The notes under the pieces are model-generated. The model had not been told where the DNA came from. It ran no database searches and was given only the letters and a program-made list of their open reading frames with translations. Positions 16,377 through 25,369 of a stretch of 64,000 nt of DNA are shown here, in pieces (position 1 is the stretch's first letter; each line of letters opens with the position of its first letter). This stretch comes from Sutcliffiella horikoshii (GTDB lineage: Bacteria > Bacillota > Bacilli > Bacillales > Bacillaceae_I): the NCBI RefSeq assembly GCF_020524325.1, contig NZ_JAIVKY010000011.1, positions 1 to 64,000 on the forward strand, in the 5' to 3' direction. Position numbers and translations under genes: made by a program.

Positions 16377-17570
16377 TTGAGTTTTATTTACGGAGTTTTG
16401 TCTTTGATGGGGGTCCTGTTTTTGGCCTGGCTATATAGCAGCAAGCGTTCTGCGATTAATTGGCGCACGGTCATTGTTGGGATAATCCTTGAATTTTTGC
16501 TTGTATTGTTTGTTTTGAAGGTTCCTTTTGGACAAACCATTCTGAAGAAGGCTGCTATGGGTGTTCAAAAGGTCATCGATTATAGCACAGAAGGAATCAT
16601 GTTCGTCTTCGGAGGTTTTTTTGGAGAAGGGACCAACATCACTTTCGTTTTTGCCATTAATGTCCTAGGCGCAATCATTTTTATTTCGGCACTCATATCT
16701 GCTCTCTACTATATGCGCATCATTCCCTTCTTTGTAAAATATATCGGGATTGGGCTTGGCAAGGTTTTAGGTACAACAAAGGTGGAATCGTTCAATGCGA
16801 TCGGCAACTCCTTTTTGGGCTTGGCGGAAGCTCCGTTATTGATTAAGCCTTATCTAATCAAGCTTACCCGATCAGAGGTATTTGCTGTCATGGTTGGAGG
16901 AACCGCGTCGGCAAGCGGGGCGATACTAATAGGATATTCCTTAATGGGTATTGATATGAAGTTCCTGCTTCTTTCCGTTTTCAGTGTGCCAATCGTTTCC
17001 CTCGTTATTGCCAAAGTGATGGAGCCTGAAACAGAGGAATCGCAGACAAATGGCGATATTTCGCTAGGAAAGACTACGCATACCAATGTATTTGAAGCAA
17101 TCGCAGATGGTGCATTGAATGGTACGAGGCTTGCCATCAATATTGGGGGACTCTTAATTGCTTTTATTGGTATTCTGGCACTGGTCAACGGCCTGCTTGG
17201 TCTGCTAGGCACAGAGCTTTCCACCGTTTTCGGCTATGTTTTCTATCCCTTAGCAGTGCTGATTGGCATTCCGATGGATGAAGCCTTCAGGGCAGCTTCC
17301 ATTATAGGCACCAAGTTCTCTGTCAACGAGTTTGTCGCGTTCAACGAGCTTTCGGCAATCATGGATGACCTTTCACCAAAAACAGTGGCCATTTTATCTA
17401 TTGCGCTTTGCAACTTTGCCAACCTGTCATCCATCGGACAACTGATTGTTGGATTAGGTTCCCTCGAGCCCACCCAACAAAAGACCGTATCCAAATTAAG
17501 CTTCAAGGCAATTGTGGCAGGAACCCTGGCAAGCTTTATTACAGCCATTATTGTTAGCATCTTTTTATAA
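16377..17570 (+). CDS. nupG: Purine nucleoside transporter NupG (NupC/CNT family)
   Basis: 397 aa, TTG start at 16377 with GGGAGGT eight bases upstream; length equals B. subtilis NupG. Concentrative nucleoside transporter in the cytoplasmic membrane, probably importing purine nucleosides with protons or sodium. Around ten hydrophobic segments; family motifs include FIGxG-like FVKYIGIGLGKVLG, NSFLGLAEAPLLIKPYL and FVAFNEL...LCNFANLSSIGQ. The guanine riboswitch upstream supports a purine substrate. A terminator follows. Confidence 0.9.
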   Translation: MSFIYGVLSLMGVLFLAWLYSSKRSAINWRTVIVGIILEFLLVLFVLKVPFGQTILKKAAMGVQKVIDYSTEGIMFVFGGFFGEGTNITFVFAINVLGAIIFISALISALYYMRIIPFFVKYIGIGLGKVLGTTKVESFNAIGNSFLGLAEAPLLIKPYLIKLTRSEVFAVMVGGTASASGAILIGYSLMGIDMKFLLLSVFSVPIVSLVIAKVMEPETEESQTNGDISLGKTTHTNVFEAIADGALNGTRLAINIGGLLIAFIGILALVNGLLGLLGTELSTVFGYVFYPLAVLIGIPMDEAFRAASIIGTKFSVNEFVAFNELSAIMDDLSPKTVAILSIALCNFANLSSIGQLIVGLGSLEPTQQKTVSKLSFKAIVAGTLASFITAIIVSIFL

Positions 17571-17618
17571 AAATCATGACGATTGTGAACCTGCCCATAT
17601 AACTTGCTACCGACTATA

Positions 17619-17656
17619 AGACGCCACTCATCTGAAAGAGTGGTGTCTTCTTTTAT
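17619..17656 (+). terminator. Intrinsic terminator after nupG
   Basis: AAGACGCCACTC (17619-17630) pairs with GAGTGGTGTCTT (17638-17649), followed by CTTTT. The region 17657-17801 contains AT-rich sequence with a possible TATAAT-like box near 17752 for the next operon. Confidence 0.88.
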
Positions 17657-17801
17657 TCCCTCGTTCAATTGATGCAAGGATGGGCTTGTGATAGTGATTG
17701 AAAATTTATCCATGACATCATAATCATTCCTCTTTATAATTAAAATATAATATGTAGTTTAGAGGCTATTCAACTGGAGCGTCTCATCGGAAGGTTGTGC
17801 T

Positions 17802-19388
17802 GTGATGGATAAATATAAAAAGAAGTTAATCTCTACTATTTTAAATCAAATAGATCAGTGGGAAGTTCAGGCTAGCGATATTCCCCATGAAGAAGTTTAT
17901 CGGTTTGTTCACTCTATTAAAGGAACTGCTAGGACAGTCGGGCTTGATGAGCTGGGAGATTTAACAGAAGCGCTATATGAACAGATAAGCGTGGTTGAAA
18001 AGAGTACGTGGCAGTTGGGAGAATGCCAATCCTTTTTGCAAGAAGTTATCGTCTATTGTAAAAAGAAAGACGCATCTACAGAGCAAACGAAAGATCAACC
18101 AAGGATCCTCATCGCAGATCGTGATCCAGCTTTACTTATAGAATGGAAAGAATACCTAGAGAGAAAGTCCTTGCATGTTTTGGTTAGTACAGATTTTGAA
18201 AAAACCATAGATACCTTCTATGACGTGAAACCGGATTGTCTAATAATGGACAAAGGGCTAAAAGATGATGAAGGGCTTTCGTTGTTAGAGAGACTTCAAG
18301 CAAGCGGTCAGCAAATGTTGACACCAGTTATGGTGATTGATGACAATCCAAACAGGGAAAGCCGATTAGACGCTTACCGCACGGGAGCAGATGATTTTAT
18401 GTCCAAACCTTTGGACATAGAAGAGTTTGAAGTAAGGGTCTCAAGGCAAGTGGGAAGAAAAAAGCAATATGACGAATTGTTGTTGATGGATGAGCTCACA
18501 AAGGCTTATAACCGAAAGTACTTCCAGTCATATTTTTCGAAACAGCAGTCGATTCTTACAAGAGTAAAAGAGCCCTTTAGTGTAGGCGTCATTGATCTCG
18601 ATTGTTTCAAACAGGTAAATGATACATATGGGCATGTGGTTGGGGACGAGGTATTGAAGCAGTTAGCATCCTTCATGAAGCAAAATATGCGATCTGGTGA
18701 TGTTTTTGCCAGGTATGGAGGAGAAGAGTTTGCCTTGTTGCTGCCAAATACGACTATAGAACAGGCAAAAAAGCTGGTAGAACGGCTTCTGAATGGTTTT
18801 ATGAAATTGAATTTCCAGGCAGATCAAGTATCTTTTAAATGTTCCTTTTCTGGAGGAGTTGTACAGGTAACAGATGGTGGCTTGGCATTGGAAACAGTAA
18901 TGGAACGAGCAGACAAAGCTCTTTATGAAGCAAAAAAAGAAGGGAAAGCAAGAATTGAAGTATATGAGGGAGGCCAGGAGGTTGTTACTCAGAAGGTCAA
19001 AGTGGCAATTGTTGATGATGATGAAATTGTAAGAATGATGCTTTCTGAAGTGATTAGTAAGCTGCCTCTTCCTGCAAATAAGGTCATTGAAATTGAAACA
19101 TTTTCAGATGGAAAAAGCTTTCTACATTCGGAGTGGCTACAAAGTGATGATCGGTATGTGGTCATTCTTGATGGGATGATGCCGAAAATGGATGGACTGG
19201 AAGTGTTACAGAGACTTCGCTCGGAAAGACGCCATGACCAGTTTAAAGTAATGATGTTAACTTCAAGGAAAAGCGAAAGGGACATACAAAAAGCGTTACA
19301 GCTTGGAGCGGATGACTATGTGACAAAGCCTTTTAAGCTCCTTGAGGTGGAAGCAAGACTTCAGCATCTGATAAAGCGGGGGATGTGA
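17802..19388 (+). CDS. Hpt-REC-GGDEF-REC diguanylate cyclase
   Basis: 528 aa; GTG at 17802 or ATG at 17805, GGAAGG upstream. Four modules: Hpt (about 1-85) with phosphorylatable H37 in HSIKGT; receiver 1 (about 100-220), acceptor D150, lysine in SKP; GGDEF domain (about 230-385) with active-site GGEEF at 306-310 and an RxxD inhibitory site at 297-300; receiver 2 (about 400-525), acceptor D457 in ILDGMMPKMDG. The cyclase should be active and product-inhibited, making c-di-GMP under phosphorelay control. First gene of a five-gene operon ending in a histidine kinase that lacks its own receiver. Confidence 0.88.
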   Translation: MMDKYKKKLISTILNQIDQWEVQASDIPHEEVYRFVHSIKGTARTVGLDELGDLTEALYEQISVVEKSTWQLGECQSFLQEVIVYCKKKDASTEQTKDQPRILIADRDPALLIEWKEYLERKSLHVLVSTDFEKTIDTFYDVKPDCLIMDKGLKDDEGLSLLERLQASGQQMLTPVMVIDDNPNRESRLDAYRTGADDFMSKPLDIEEFEVRVSRQVGRKKQYDELLLMDELTKAYNRKYFQSYFSKQQSILTRVKEPFSVGVIDLDCFKQVNDTYGHVVGDEVLKQLASFMKQNMRSGDVFARYGGEEFALLLPNTTIEQAKKLVERLLNGFMKLNFQADQVSFKCSFSGGVVQVTDGGLALETVMERADKALYEAKKEGKARIEVYEGGQEVVTQKVKVAIVDDDEIVRMMLSEVISKLPLPANKVIEIETFSDGKSFLHSEWLQSDDRYVVILDGMMPKMDGLEVLQRLRSERRHDQFKVMMLTSRKSERDIQKALQLGADDYVTKPFKLLEVEARLQHLIKRGM

Positions 19389-19390
19389 CG

Positions 19391-20446
19391 TTGATAAGTA
19401 GTCTTGTATCTATTGTACTGGTAATCATTCTTTCTCTTTTTATTTTCCTCTCGGTGTTATTTATCTATATGCTTGTCACCAAATTGATGCAGAACAGCCT
19501 ACGTCAAAAAATTAATCAACATAAAGAAGAATTAAGGACTAAAGTTTTTGAATACTTATACAGGCAAAACAAAGAGATTCTTGAACAGGATTGGAACGGA
19601 AAACAGGGCAAAGCAATGGAGGAACTGTTTAGTGATTTTGCAGATGTTGTCCAAGGGGATGAAGTGCAGGAGCGAATTACCCTTTTTGCAAACACTCATT
19701 TTTTGGAGAAGTATAAGCGGAACCTTCATCATCGTCGTTGGAGCATAAGGATGAATAGTCTGTATGCAATTGAGGATTTTCAACTAAAGAACATGGTTCC
19801 TTACCTTCTCAATACTTACGAAAAGAGAAGTCTTACTCAAGAAGAAAGAAGACAATTATTAAAAATATTAGTTCGATTTCAAACAAATCACTGGGAAGAA
19901 TTAGTGAAAGAGCCAAAATGGCGACTTTCGGAATTTATGTACAGATCTTTATTTGGTGTGATGACAGAGAGTCAGTTTCAGGTGATGGTCTCAAACTTCG
20001 ATGACTTTCCTGAATACATTCAACTTCCAGTGCTAGATATGATAGGAATTGAGGGGAAAAGGGAATTTTTGCCCTTTCTTGAGGACCTACTAAGTATTTC
20101 TTCTGGGGAAAAGAAAATAAGAATTCTAAAAGCAATGAATGAATTAGGATATTCAAGGATCCTGGAATGGATGGAACATGTAGATTTCAAAGAGAGCTCA
20201 TGGGAAGAGCGATTAATGCTCAGTAAATTGCTTGGAAGAACTAACCGTAAGGAAAGCCTTCTTATTTTGACAGAGCTTTTAAGTGACACACATTATGATG
20301 TCAGAAATAACGCTGCCAAATCCATCTTATCCATTGAAAGTGGGACAGAACTTCTCCATCAAGTCCTTGAAACTTCAGAAGATCGCTTTGCAAGAGACAT
20401 GGCGGAAGAATGGTTGCAGAGAGGAGGGCAAATCCGTGGACGGTAG
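19391..20446 (+). CDS. Membrane-anchored HEAT-repeat protein
   Basis: About 351 aa from the TTG at 19391 (GGGGG eight bases upstream; a GTG two codons earlier is too close to it). One N-terminal transmembrane helix (LISSLVSIVLVIILSLFIFL...) and then a cytoplasmic helical region. HEAT-like helical pairs are visible, for example RRWSIRMNSLYAIEDFQ, VPYLLNTYEKR and the clear last repeat HYDVRNNAAKSILSI. No catalytic motif. It is inserted between cyclase and glycosyltransferase genes and overlaps the latter by 11 bp, so it is probably a scaffold or regulator of the synthase. HEAT/PBS-lyase type was assigned by pattern only. Confidence 0.72.
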   Translation: MISSLVSIVLVIILSLFIFLSVLFIYMLVTKLMQNSLRQKINQHKEELRTKVFEYLYRQNKEILEQDWNGKQGKAMEELFSDFADVVQGDEVQERITLFANTHFLEKYKRNLHHRRWSIRMNSLYAIEDFQLKNMVPYLLNTYEKRSLTQEERRQLLKILVRFQTNHWEELVKEPKWRLSEFMYRSLFGVMTESQFQVMVSNFDDFPEYIQLPVLDMIGIEGKREFLPFLEDLLSISSGEKKIRILKAMNELGYSRILEWMEHVDFKESSWEERLMLSKLLGRTNRKESLLILTELLSDTHYDVRNNAAKSILSIESGTELLHQVLETSEDRFARDMAEEWLQRGGQIRGR

Positions 20447-21845
20447 TTTTATTTATTTGTTATTACAGGGAATTGGTTGGTTTGTTGTCGCTTATATGGG
20501 ATTTGTCATTCTTTTTTATCTCTTTATGTTGCTGGTTTCCCTGTTCCAAGTTAGGAAAAACTTTCAATTGGACAATACAGAACCGTACGAGGACCTATTG
20601 GATGTGAGTTATTCTAAACCCTTATCTATATTGGTGCCGGCCTATAATGAATCACTTGGAATCGTTCCATCTGTTCGATCTCTACTTAGCATAGAGTACC
20701 CACAGTATGAAATCATTGTGATTAATGATGGATCTAAAGATGATACAATGGAAAAGCTCATTGAGGAATTTCAATTGAAAAAAATAAAGAAAATAGTGAA
20801 ACAAAAGTTGAAGACAAAAGAAGTAAAAGGTATCTATCAGTCTTCTATTTATGACTATTTATATGTAATAGATAAGGAGAATGGCGGGAAATCGGATGCG
20901 TTAAACGTTGGAATCAACGTGTGCACTTATCCGTATTTCTGCTCAGTGGATGGCGATTCTATACTGGAAAGAGACGCTTTCTTAAAAGTAATGAAGCCTA
21001 TCATAGATTCTGATGGAGACGTTATTGCCACAGGTGGAAGTGTAAGAATCGCTAACGGTTCTGCTATCGAAAACGGATCTATCATGAAGGTGGGCCTTTC
21101 CTCCAATCCACTGGTTATCATGCAGGTTATTGAATATTTGCGCGCATTTTTAGTGGGGAGAATCGGGTTAAGCAAGCACAATCTTTTATTGATTGTATCA
21201 GGTGCCTTTGGGGTTTTTTCTAAAAAGTGGGTAACGGATGCAGGGGGCTATTCTCATACCGTTGGAGAGGACATGGAATTAGTCGTAAGGTTGCACCGAT
21301 TGATAAAGGAAAAGAAGTCAAACAAGAAAATTGTCTATGTTGCAGATCCTGTATGCTGGACAGAAGCTCCAGAAGAAATTACATTCTTAAAAAGACAGCG
21401 GAATCGTTGGCACAGGGGGCTATTTGAAAGTTTGTGGATGCACCGCTCTATGGCGTTCAATCCTAAATATGGATCTATTGGTATGGTATCCATGCCATAT
21501 TTCATCTTAATAGAGTTTCTGGGGCCAGTGGTGGAATTAACAGGCTATTTATATATAATTCTCTCTTTTTTCCTTGGTGGGATGAATGAAGAAATAGCGC
21601 TGCTCCTATTCTTACTTTTCGTCATCTACGGTTCTATCTACTCCATGTTGGCCGTTTTGATGGAAGAGTGGAGCCTAAAACGATACCCTAAAGCAAGGCA
21701 TATTGTTGTCTTATTCTTTTACTCCCTAACAGAAACCTTCTGGTACAGGCCTTTAACCATAATCTGGAGATGCCAAGGCATCTTAGATGTATTAAGGAAA
21801 AAGAGAGGTTGGGGAGAAATGCAACGAAAAGGTGTATCCCAATAA
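20436..21845 (+). CDS. Membrane family-2 glycosyltransferase (polysaccharide synthase type)
   Basis: 469 aa from the GTG at 20436, eight bases after GGAGG; longer in-frame sequence upstream lies inside the HEAT gene. TM helix at about 8-32, then a GT-A domain: VPAYNES, VINDGSKDDT, the metal-binding SVDGDS, acceptor-site GEDMELV and the processive signature QRNRWHRG (Q-x-x-R-W). C-terminal membrane helices around 350-425. The architecture matches synthases such as PgaC/IcaA that polymerise and export a beta-linked polysaccharide. No partner deacetylase or export gene is in the operon. It lacks an obvious PilZ domain, so c-di-GMP control would have to act through another protein. Confidence 0.85.
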   Translation: MDGSFIYLLLQGIGWFVVAYMGFVILFYLFMLLVSLFQVRKNFQLDNTEPYEDLLDVSYSKPLSILVPAYNESLGIVPSVRSLLSIEYPQYEIIVINDGSKDDTMEKLIEEFQLKKIKKIVKQKLKTKEVKGIYQSSIYDYLYVIDKENGGKSDALNVGINVCTYPYFCSVDGDSILERDAFLKVMKPIIDSDGDVIATGGSVRIANGSAIENGSIMKVGLSSNPLVIMQVIEYLRAFLVGRIGLSKHNLLLIVSGAFGVFSKKWVTDAGGYSHTVGEDMELVVRLHRLIKEKKSNKKIVYVADPVCWTEAPEEITFLKRQRNRWHRGLFESLWMHRSMAFNPKYGSIGMVSMPYFILIEFLGPVVELTGYLYIILSFFLGGMNEEIALLLFLLFVIYGSIYSMLAVLMEEWSLKRYPKARHIVVLFFYSLTETFWYRPLTIIWRCQGILDVLRKKRGWGEMQRKGVSQ

Positions 21846-21879
21846 TTTTCTAATCGAATGATAAATGGAGGAGTCAAAG

Positions 21880-22257
21880 ATGGCAAATATATTACTTGCT
21901 GAGGACGAGAGTGTTCTTCGCATGCTCATAACAGATACACTAGAAGATGAAGGTCACCATGTTGTAGAGGCATGCAGCGGGAAAGAAGCGGTGGATATTT
22001 TGGAAGCGGGGAAAAGTTTTGATCTGGTGATCCTCGATTATATGATGCCTGTATACACAGGATTAGAGGTACTAACAAAGATGAATACAATGGGACTTAA
22101 GCCTGTGCCTCCTGTCCTAATGCTTACAGCAAAAAGTCAACAGTCCGTTCGTGATGAGGTCTTTGCCTCGGGTGCTTCAGGATTTATGTCCAAGCCGTTC
22201 AGTCCGATGGAGCTGGCAGAAAGAGTAGAGGCAATGCTGAATGAAGTGGAAAGATAG
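21880..22257 (+). CDS. Single-domain response regulator (CheY/Spo0F-like)
   Basis: 125 aa from the ATG at 21880, GGAGGAG six bases upstream. A lone receiver: acidic pocket E8-D9, acceptor D53 in LVILDYMMP, conserved T in MLTAKSQ and K in MSKPFSP. It has no output domain, so it can only relay phosphate or bind a partner. The histidine kinase gene overlaps it by 17 bp. The Hpt domain in the first protein of the operon is the natural next acceptor. Confidence 0.9.
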   Translation: MANILLAEDESVLRMLITDTLEDEGHHVVEACSGKEAVDILEAGKSFDLVILDYMMPVYTGLEVLTKMNTMGLKPVPPVLMLTAKSQQSVRDEVFASGASGFMSKPFSPMELAERVEAMLNEVER

Positions 22258-24682
22258 TATATCTACGAAATTTTTAACGATTAATGGAATCTTTTTTCTA
22301 GTTTTGGTCACAGGTATCGTAACACTGTTGGTTTACGAGTACTCCCTTTCTCAGGAGTTCAAGGAAAGGAATGAAGTACTTGAACAGAAAGAGGAAAAAA
22401 TACAAAACATTGATGATAACATAAATAGCTCGTTCTTGAAGTATCGTGGATATGTAGCATTTTCCAATCGAGAGATGTTAAAAGAAGCAAAAGGATTTAA
22501 AGATAACATCAAAGATGATATTGAAAGTCTTGCTGAAATGGCTGAAAACAGGAACGACGAGCAGTTTGTGGATAAAGTAACAGATTTTCATACATTCTAT
22601 TTCTCTATCTACCTTCCGAAAGTGGAGAATTTATATGAACAAGGGGATATGAATGCGCTTGAGGATTATCTGTTCAACCAGGGTACATCCGATGATATCT
22701 TTGATTTTATGGGTTACATGAAAGAATACCGGTATGAAGTAGATCGGGAAATAGAAAACAATGTGGATTTGATGTCAGATAAAATTCAAGCCAGTCAACT
22801 TTTGTTTTCCATGTACTTTCTGCTCGTGATTTCCCTACTGTTCATCATAACTTGGGTGCTTATTAAACAGGTGGGAAGACCGTTGCGTGAACTTTCAGAG
22901 GCTGCAGATAATATTACAAATGGAAAAATAACAGTACTGCCCTCTTATCAGAAAAGCTCGGATGAGATAGGTGTATTAACCAACGCTCTCCATACAATGG
23001 TTAATACCCTACAATACAAAGAAGAAGAGTTGATTGCTCAAAATGAAGAACTACTAGCGCAGCAGGACGAACTTCATGCACAACAGGACGAACTTCAAGC
23101 ACAGCAAGTACAATTGGAAGAAAATATTTCGATAATAGAAGATAGTAATGAGCAACTTGAGGTAAGGAATAAGTTTATTCATGATATGGGAGAGACGTTA
23201 AGCAGAGAGCGTCTGTTAGAAAATGTTGTCCGTAATATGGGGAAAGTATTAGGGGCAGAAGTGGGTATCATGATGATGCTTAATGATAAAAAAACAGCTG
23301 CTTCAATTGGTCTGTCAAAGAACATGGTAGAACAGTTAAGGTCAGAAGAGAATAATGTATTTCTCCAACAATTATTGGATGTCCAAAAAGCATTTAAGGT
23401 GAATAGAAAATGCAGTCGCATGGAAGCAACCTACCATTCGGAAGATATGGCAGCCTTTGATTTATTCATACCCGTCCTTACATCTAACGGTATAATAGCG
23501 GCTTACATGCAGTTCACAAGATATGATGCCCCTTTTACTGAACGCGAAATTGAAACAGGGGAAGCGCTAGCGATGCAGGTCAGTATGGCTTTGGAAAAAG
23601 TTGATTTGTACGAGGATTCGGAAGAGAATCGCCTCTTTTACCAGGACATTCTAAACACCATACAAGAGGGTGTCCTATTAGTGGATGAAAGAGGTAGTGT
23701 ACTTCAGGCCAATACCAAAATGAGTTCTTTATTGAACTTTCCAACGCCTAATCGATTGTTGCAATTATCGTTTGAAGAATGGACAACGGTTCTTGTTGAA
23801 ATGGCAGTCGACAAAGAAAAACTGCGAACAGATCTACTCACTACTTTTAGTGAGAAAGAGTCTGCTGATGATGCCTTAATATTTGAGTTGTATCAAAGGC
23901 ATGAGAGATGTGTCTTTAAAATGTATAAGGAAAAAGTCTCACGACAAGACCTTTCCTATGGCTACATCTTGGTGTTCCGTGATATGACAAAAGAGTATGA
24001 AGTAGACAGGATGAAATCGGAGTTTGTTAGTACCGTAAGTCATGAGCTAAGAACGCCATTAGCCAGTGTTCTAGGTTTTACAGAAAGAATGATTTACAAA
24101 GACTTGTCCGAAGAACGGAAAAAAACCTACCTGAAAACAATCTATCAGGAAGCAAAGCGTCTGACTGCGTTAATTAATGACTTTTTGGATGTGCAAAAAA
24201 TGGAAGCAGGGAAGCAAATTTACCAGAAAAAAGCTGAAGATATCGTGGATATTATTCAGGAAGTAAGTGAGATTTTTCAGCATAACGCCACTACTCATCC
24301 AATTCTTCTTGAAGTAAAGACGGAACAGACAAAAGTGGAAGCGGACAGGGAGAAGCTGGCACAAGTAATAGCTAACTTGCTGAGCAACGCGATTAAATAT
24401 TCTCCTGAGGGAGGTAAAATTCATATAGCAGTCACATCCGAGGCTGAGACGTTACAGGTAACAATAAGGGACCATGGTATTGGTATTCCAAAAGAAGCAA
24501 TCCCTCATCTTTTTACAAAGTTTTATCGGGTTGACAACTCCGATCTGAGAAAAATTGGGGGAACAGGACTCGGCTTGTCCATTGTGAAAGAAATTGTCCA
24601 CGCACATAATGGAGAAATCGGAATAACATCCGAGATGGAGGAAGGAACTGTCGTCACGATAGAGCTTCCCTTGTCAAAATAA
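22241..24682 (+). CDS. HAMP-GAF-PAS sensor histidine kinase
   Basis: 813 aa. Membrane segments at about 10-30 and 187-208 flank an extracytoplasmic helical sensor. HAMP (about 209-262) is followed by a coiled coil with the repeated element QQDELHAQ/QQDELQAQ (about 268-295), a GAF-like domain (about 310-450) and a PAS-like domain (about 460-585). Kinase core: H601 in VSHELRTPL, N-box NLLSNAIKYS, G1 DHGIGIP, G2 GGTGLGLSIV. It is translationally coupled to the receiver gene and ends the operon. It likely starts the relay kinase, lone receiver, Hpt, receivers of the cyclase; this route is inferred from domain content. Confidence 0.88.
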   Translation: MKWKDSISTKFLTINGIFFLVLVTGIVTLLVYEYSLSQEFKERNEVLEQKEEKIQNIDDNINSSFLKYRGYVAFSNREMLKEAKGFKDNIKDDIESLAEMAENRNDEQFVDKVTDFHTFYFSIYLPKVENLYEQGDMNALEDYLFNQGTSDDIFDFMGYMKEYRYEVDREIENNVDLMSDKIQASQLLFSMYFLLVISLLFIITWVLIKQVGRPLRELSEAADNITNGKITVLPSYQKSSDEIGVLTNALHTMVNTLQYKEEELIAQNEELLAQQDELHAQQDELQAQQVQLEENISIIEDSNEQLEVRNKFIHDMGETLSRERLLENVVRNMGKVLGAEVGIMMMLNDKKTAASIGLSKNMVEQLRSEENNVFLQQLLDVQKAFKVNRKCSRMEATYHSEDMAAFDLFIPVLTSNGIIAAYMQFTRYDAPFTEREIETGEALAMQVSMALEKVDLYEDSEENRLFYQDILNTIQEGVLLVDERGSVLQANTKMSSLLNFPTPNRLLQLSFEEWTTVLVEMAVDKEKLRTDLLTTFSEKESADDALIFELYQRHERCVFKMYKEKVSRQDLSYGYILVFRDMTKEYEVDRMKSEFVSTVSHELRTPLASVLGFTERMIYKDLSEERKKTYLKTIYQEAKRLTALINDFLDVQKMEAGKQIYQKKAEDIVDIIQEVSEIFQHNATTHPILLEVKTEQTKVEADREKLAQVIANLLSNAIKYSPEGGKIHIAVTSEAETLQVTIRDHGIGIPKEAIPHLFTKFYRVDNSDLRKIGGTGLGLSIVKEIVHAHNGEIGITSEMEEGTVVTIELPLSK

Positions 24683-24746
24683 ATGCTAAAATTACTGGTA
24701 AATGGTAATAAATATAGGGAATGAGCAATACAAAAGGAGTTTATAT

Positions 24747-25268
24747 ATGACTAACAATGATATTCTAATCAGACTAAGATACGCACTAGATATTAAAGAC
24801 AACGACATGGTCGAGATCTTCAAGCTTGGTGACATCGACGTGACGAAAGAAGAAGTCCAAATGATTCTCACCAAAGAGGTGGATAGCTATGACTATGACA
24901 CCGAAGAAGAGTACGAGCAGGCGCTTGAGGAGGAAGAAATCCTTTCTATCAACAACAACAAGCTCGAATCGTTCCTAAACGGTTTGATTATTTTCAAAAG
25001 AGGCAGACAGGAACCAAAGCCCGGTCAGCCAGCAAAACCGCCATTTTCAAACGAACCGGCAAACAATATTCTTTTGAAAAAAGTTAAAATTGCCCTTACG
25101 TTAACAACCGAAGATATTATCGACATTATTGCAGAAGCCGGAGTGACAATAACGAAGGGTGAATTGGGAGCCTTTTTACGTAAGAAAGGGCACAAGAACT
25201 ATAAAACATGCATGGATAAATACGCGAGAAACTTCTTAAAAGGTTTGGCGCTTAAATACCGTCATTAA
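24747..25268 (+). CDS. DUF1456 family protein (YehS-like)
   Basis: 173 aa from the ATG at 24747, AAAAGGAG seven bases upstream; 15 in-frame codons earlier have no site. Two homologous halves are visible: NNDILIRLRYALDIKDNDMVEIF at the start and NNILLKKVKIALTLTTEDIIDII in the second half, each followed by a lysine-rich end. This duplicated layout is that of DUF1456/YehS proteins. Function unknown. It has its own ribosome binding site 64 bp after the kinase gene and a terminator behind, so it may be read through from the operon or transcribed alone. Confidence 0.82.
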   Translation: MTNNDILIRLRYALDIKDNDMVEIFKLGDIDVTKEEVQMILTKEVDSYDYDTEEEYEQALEEEEILSINNNKLESFLNGLIIFKRGRQEPKPGQPAKPPFSNEPANNILLKKVKIALTLTTEDIIDIIAEAGVTITKGELGAFLRKKGHKNYKTCMDKYARNFLKGLALKYRH

Positions 25269-25282
25269 TAACCAATGTAAAT

Positions 25283-25321
25283 CAGCACTTTCCTAAATAA
25301 AAGAGGAGAGTGCTGTTTTTT
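25283..25321 (+). terminator. Intrinsic terminator
   Basis: CAGCACTTTCCT pairs with AGGAGAGTGCTG (minor mismatch), followed by six T. Confidence 0.88.
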
Positions 25322-25369
25322 GTCGAAATGAAGAGAAAGACCAACTACTACATAAAAGGGGATTTGAAT

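Noticed and set aside
16094-16438. 114-aa reading frame between mscL and nupG
   Set aside because: It runs through the purine riboswitch and its terminator and overlaps the nupG start; no start signal.
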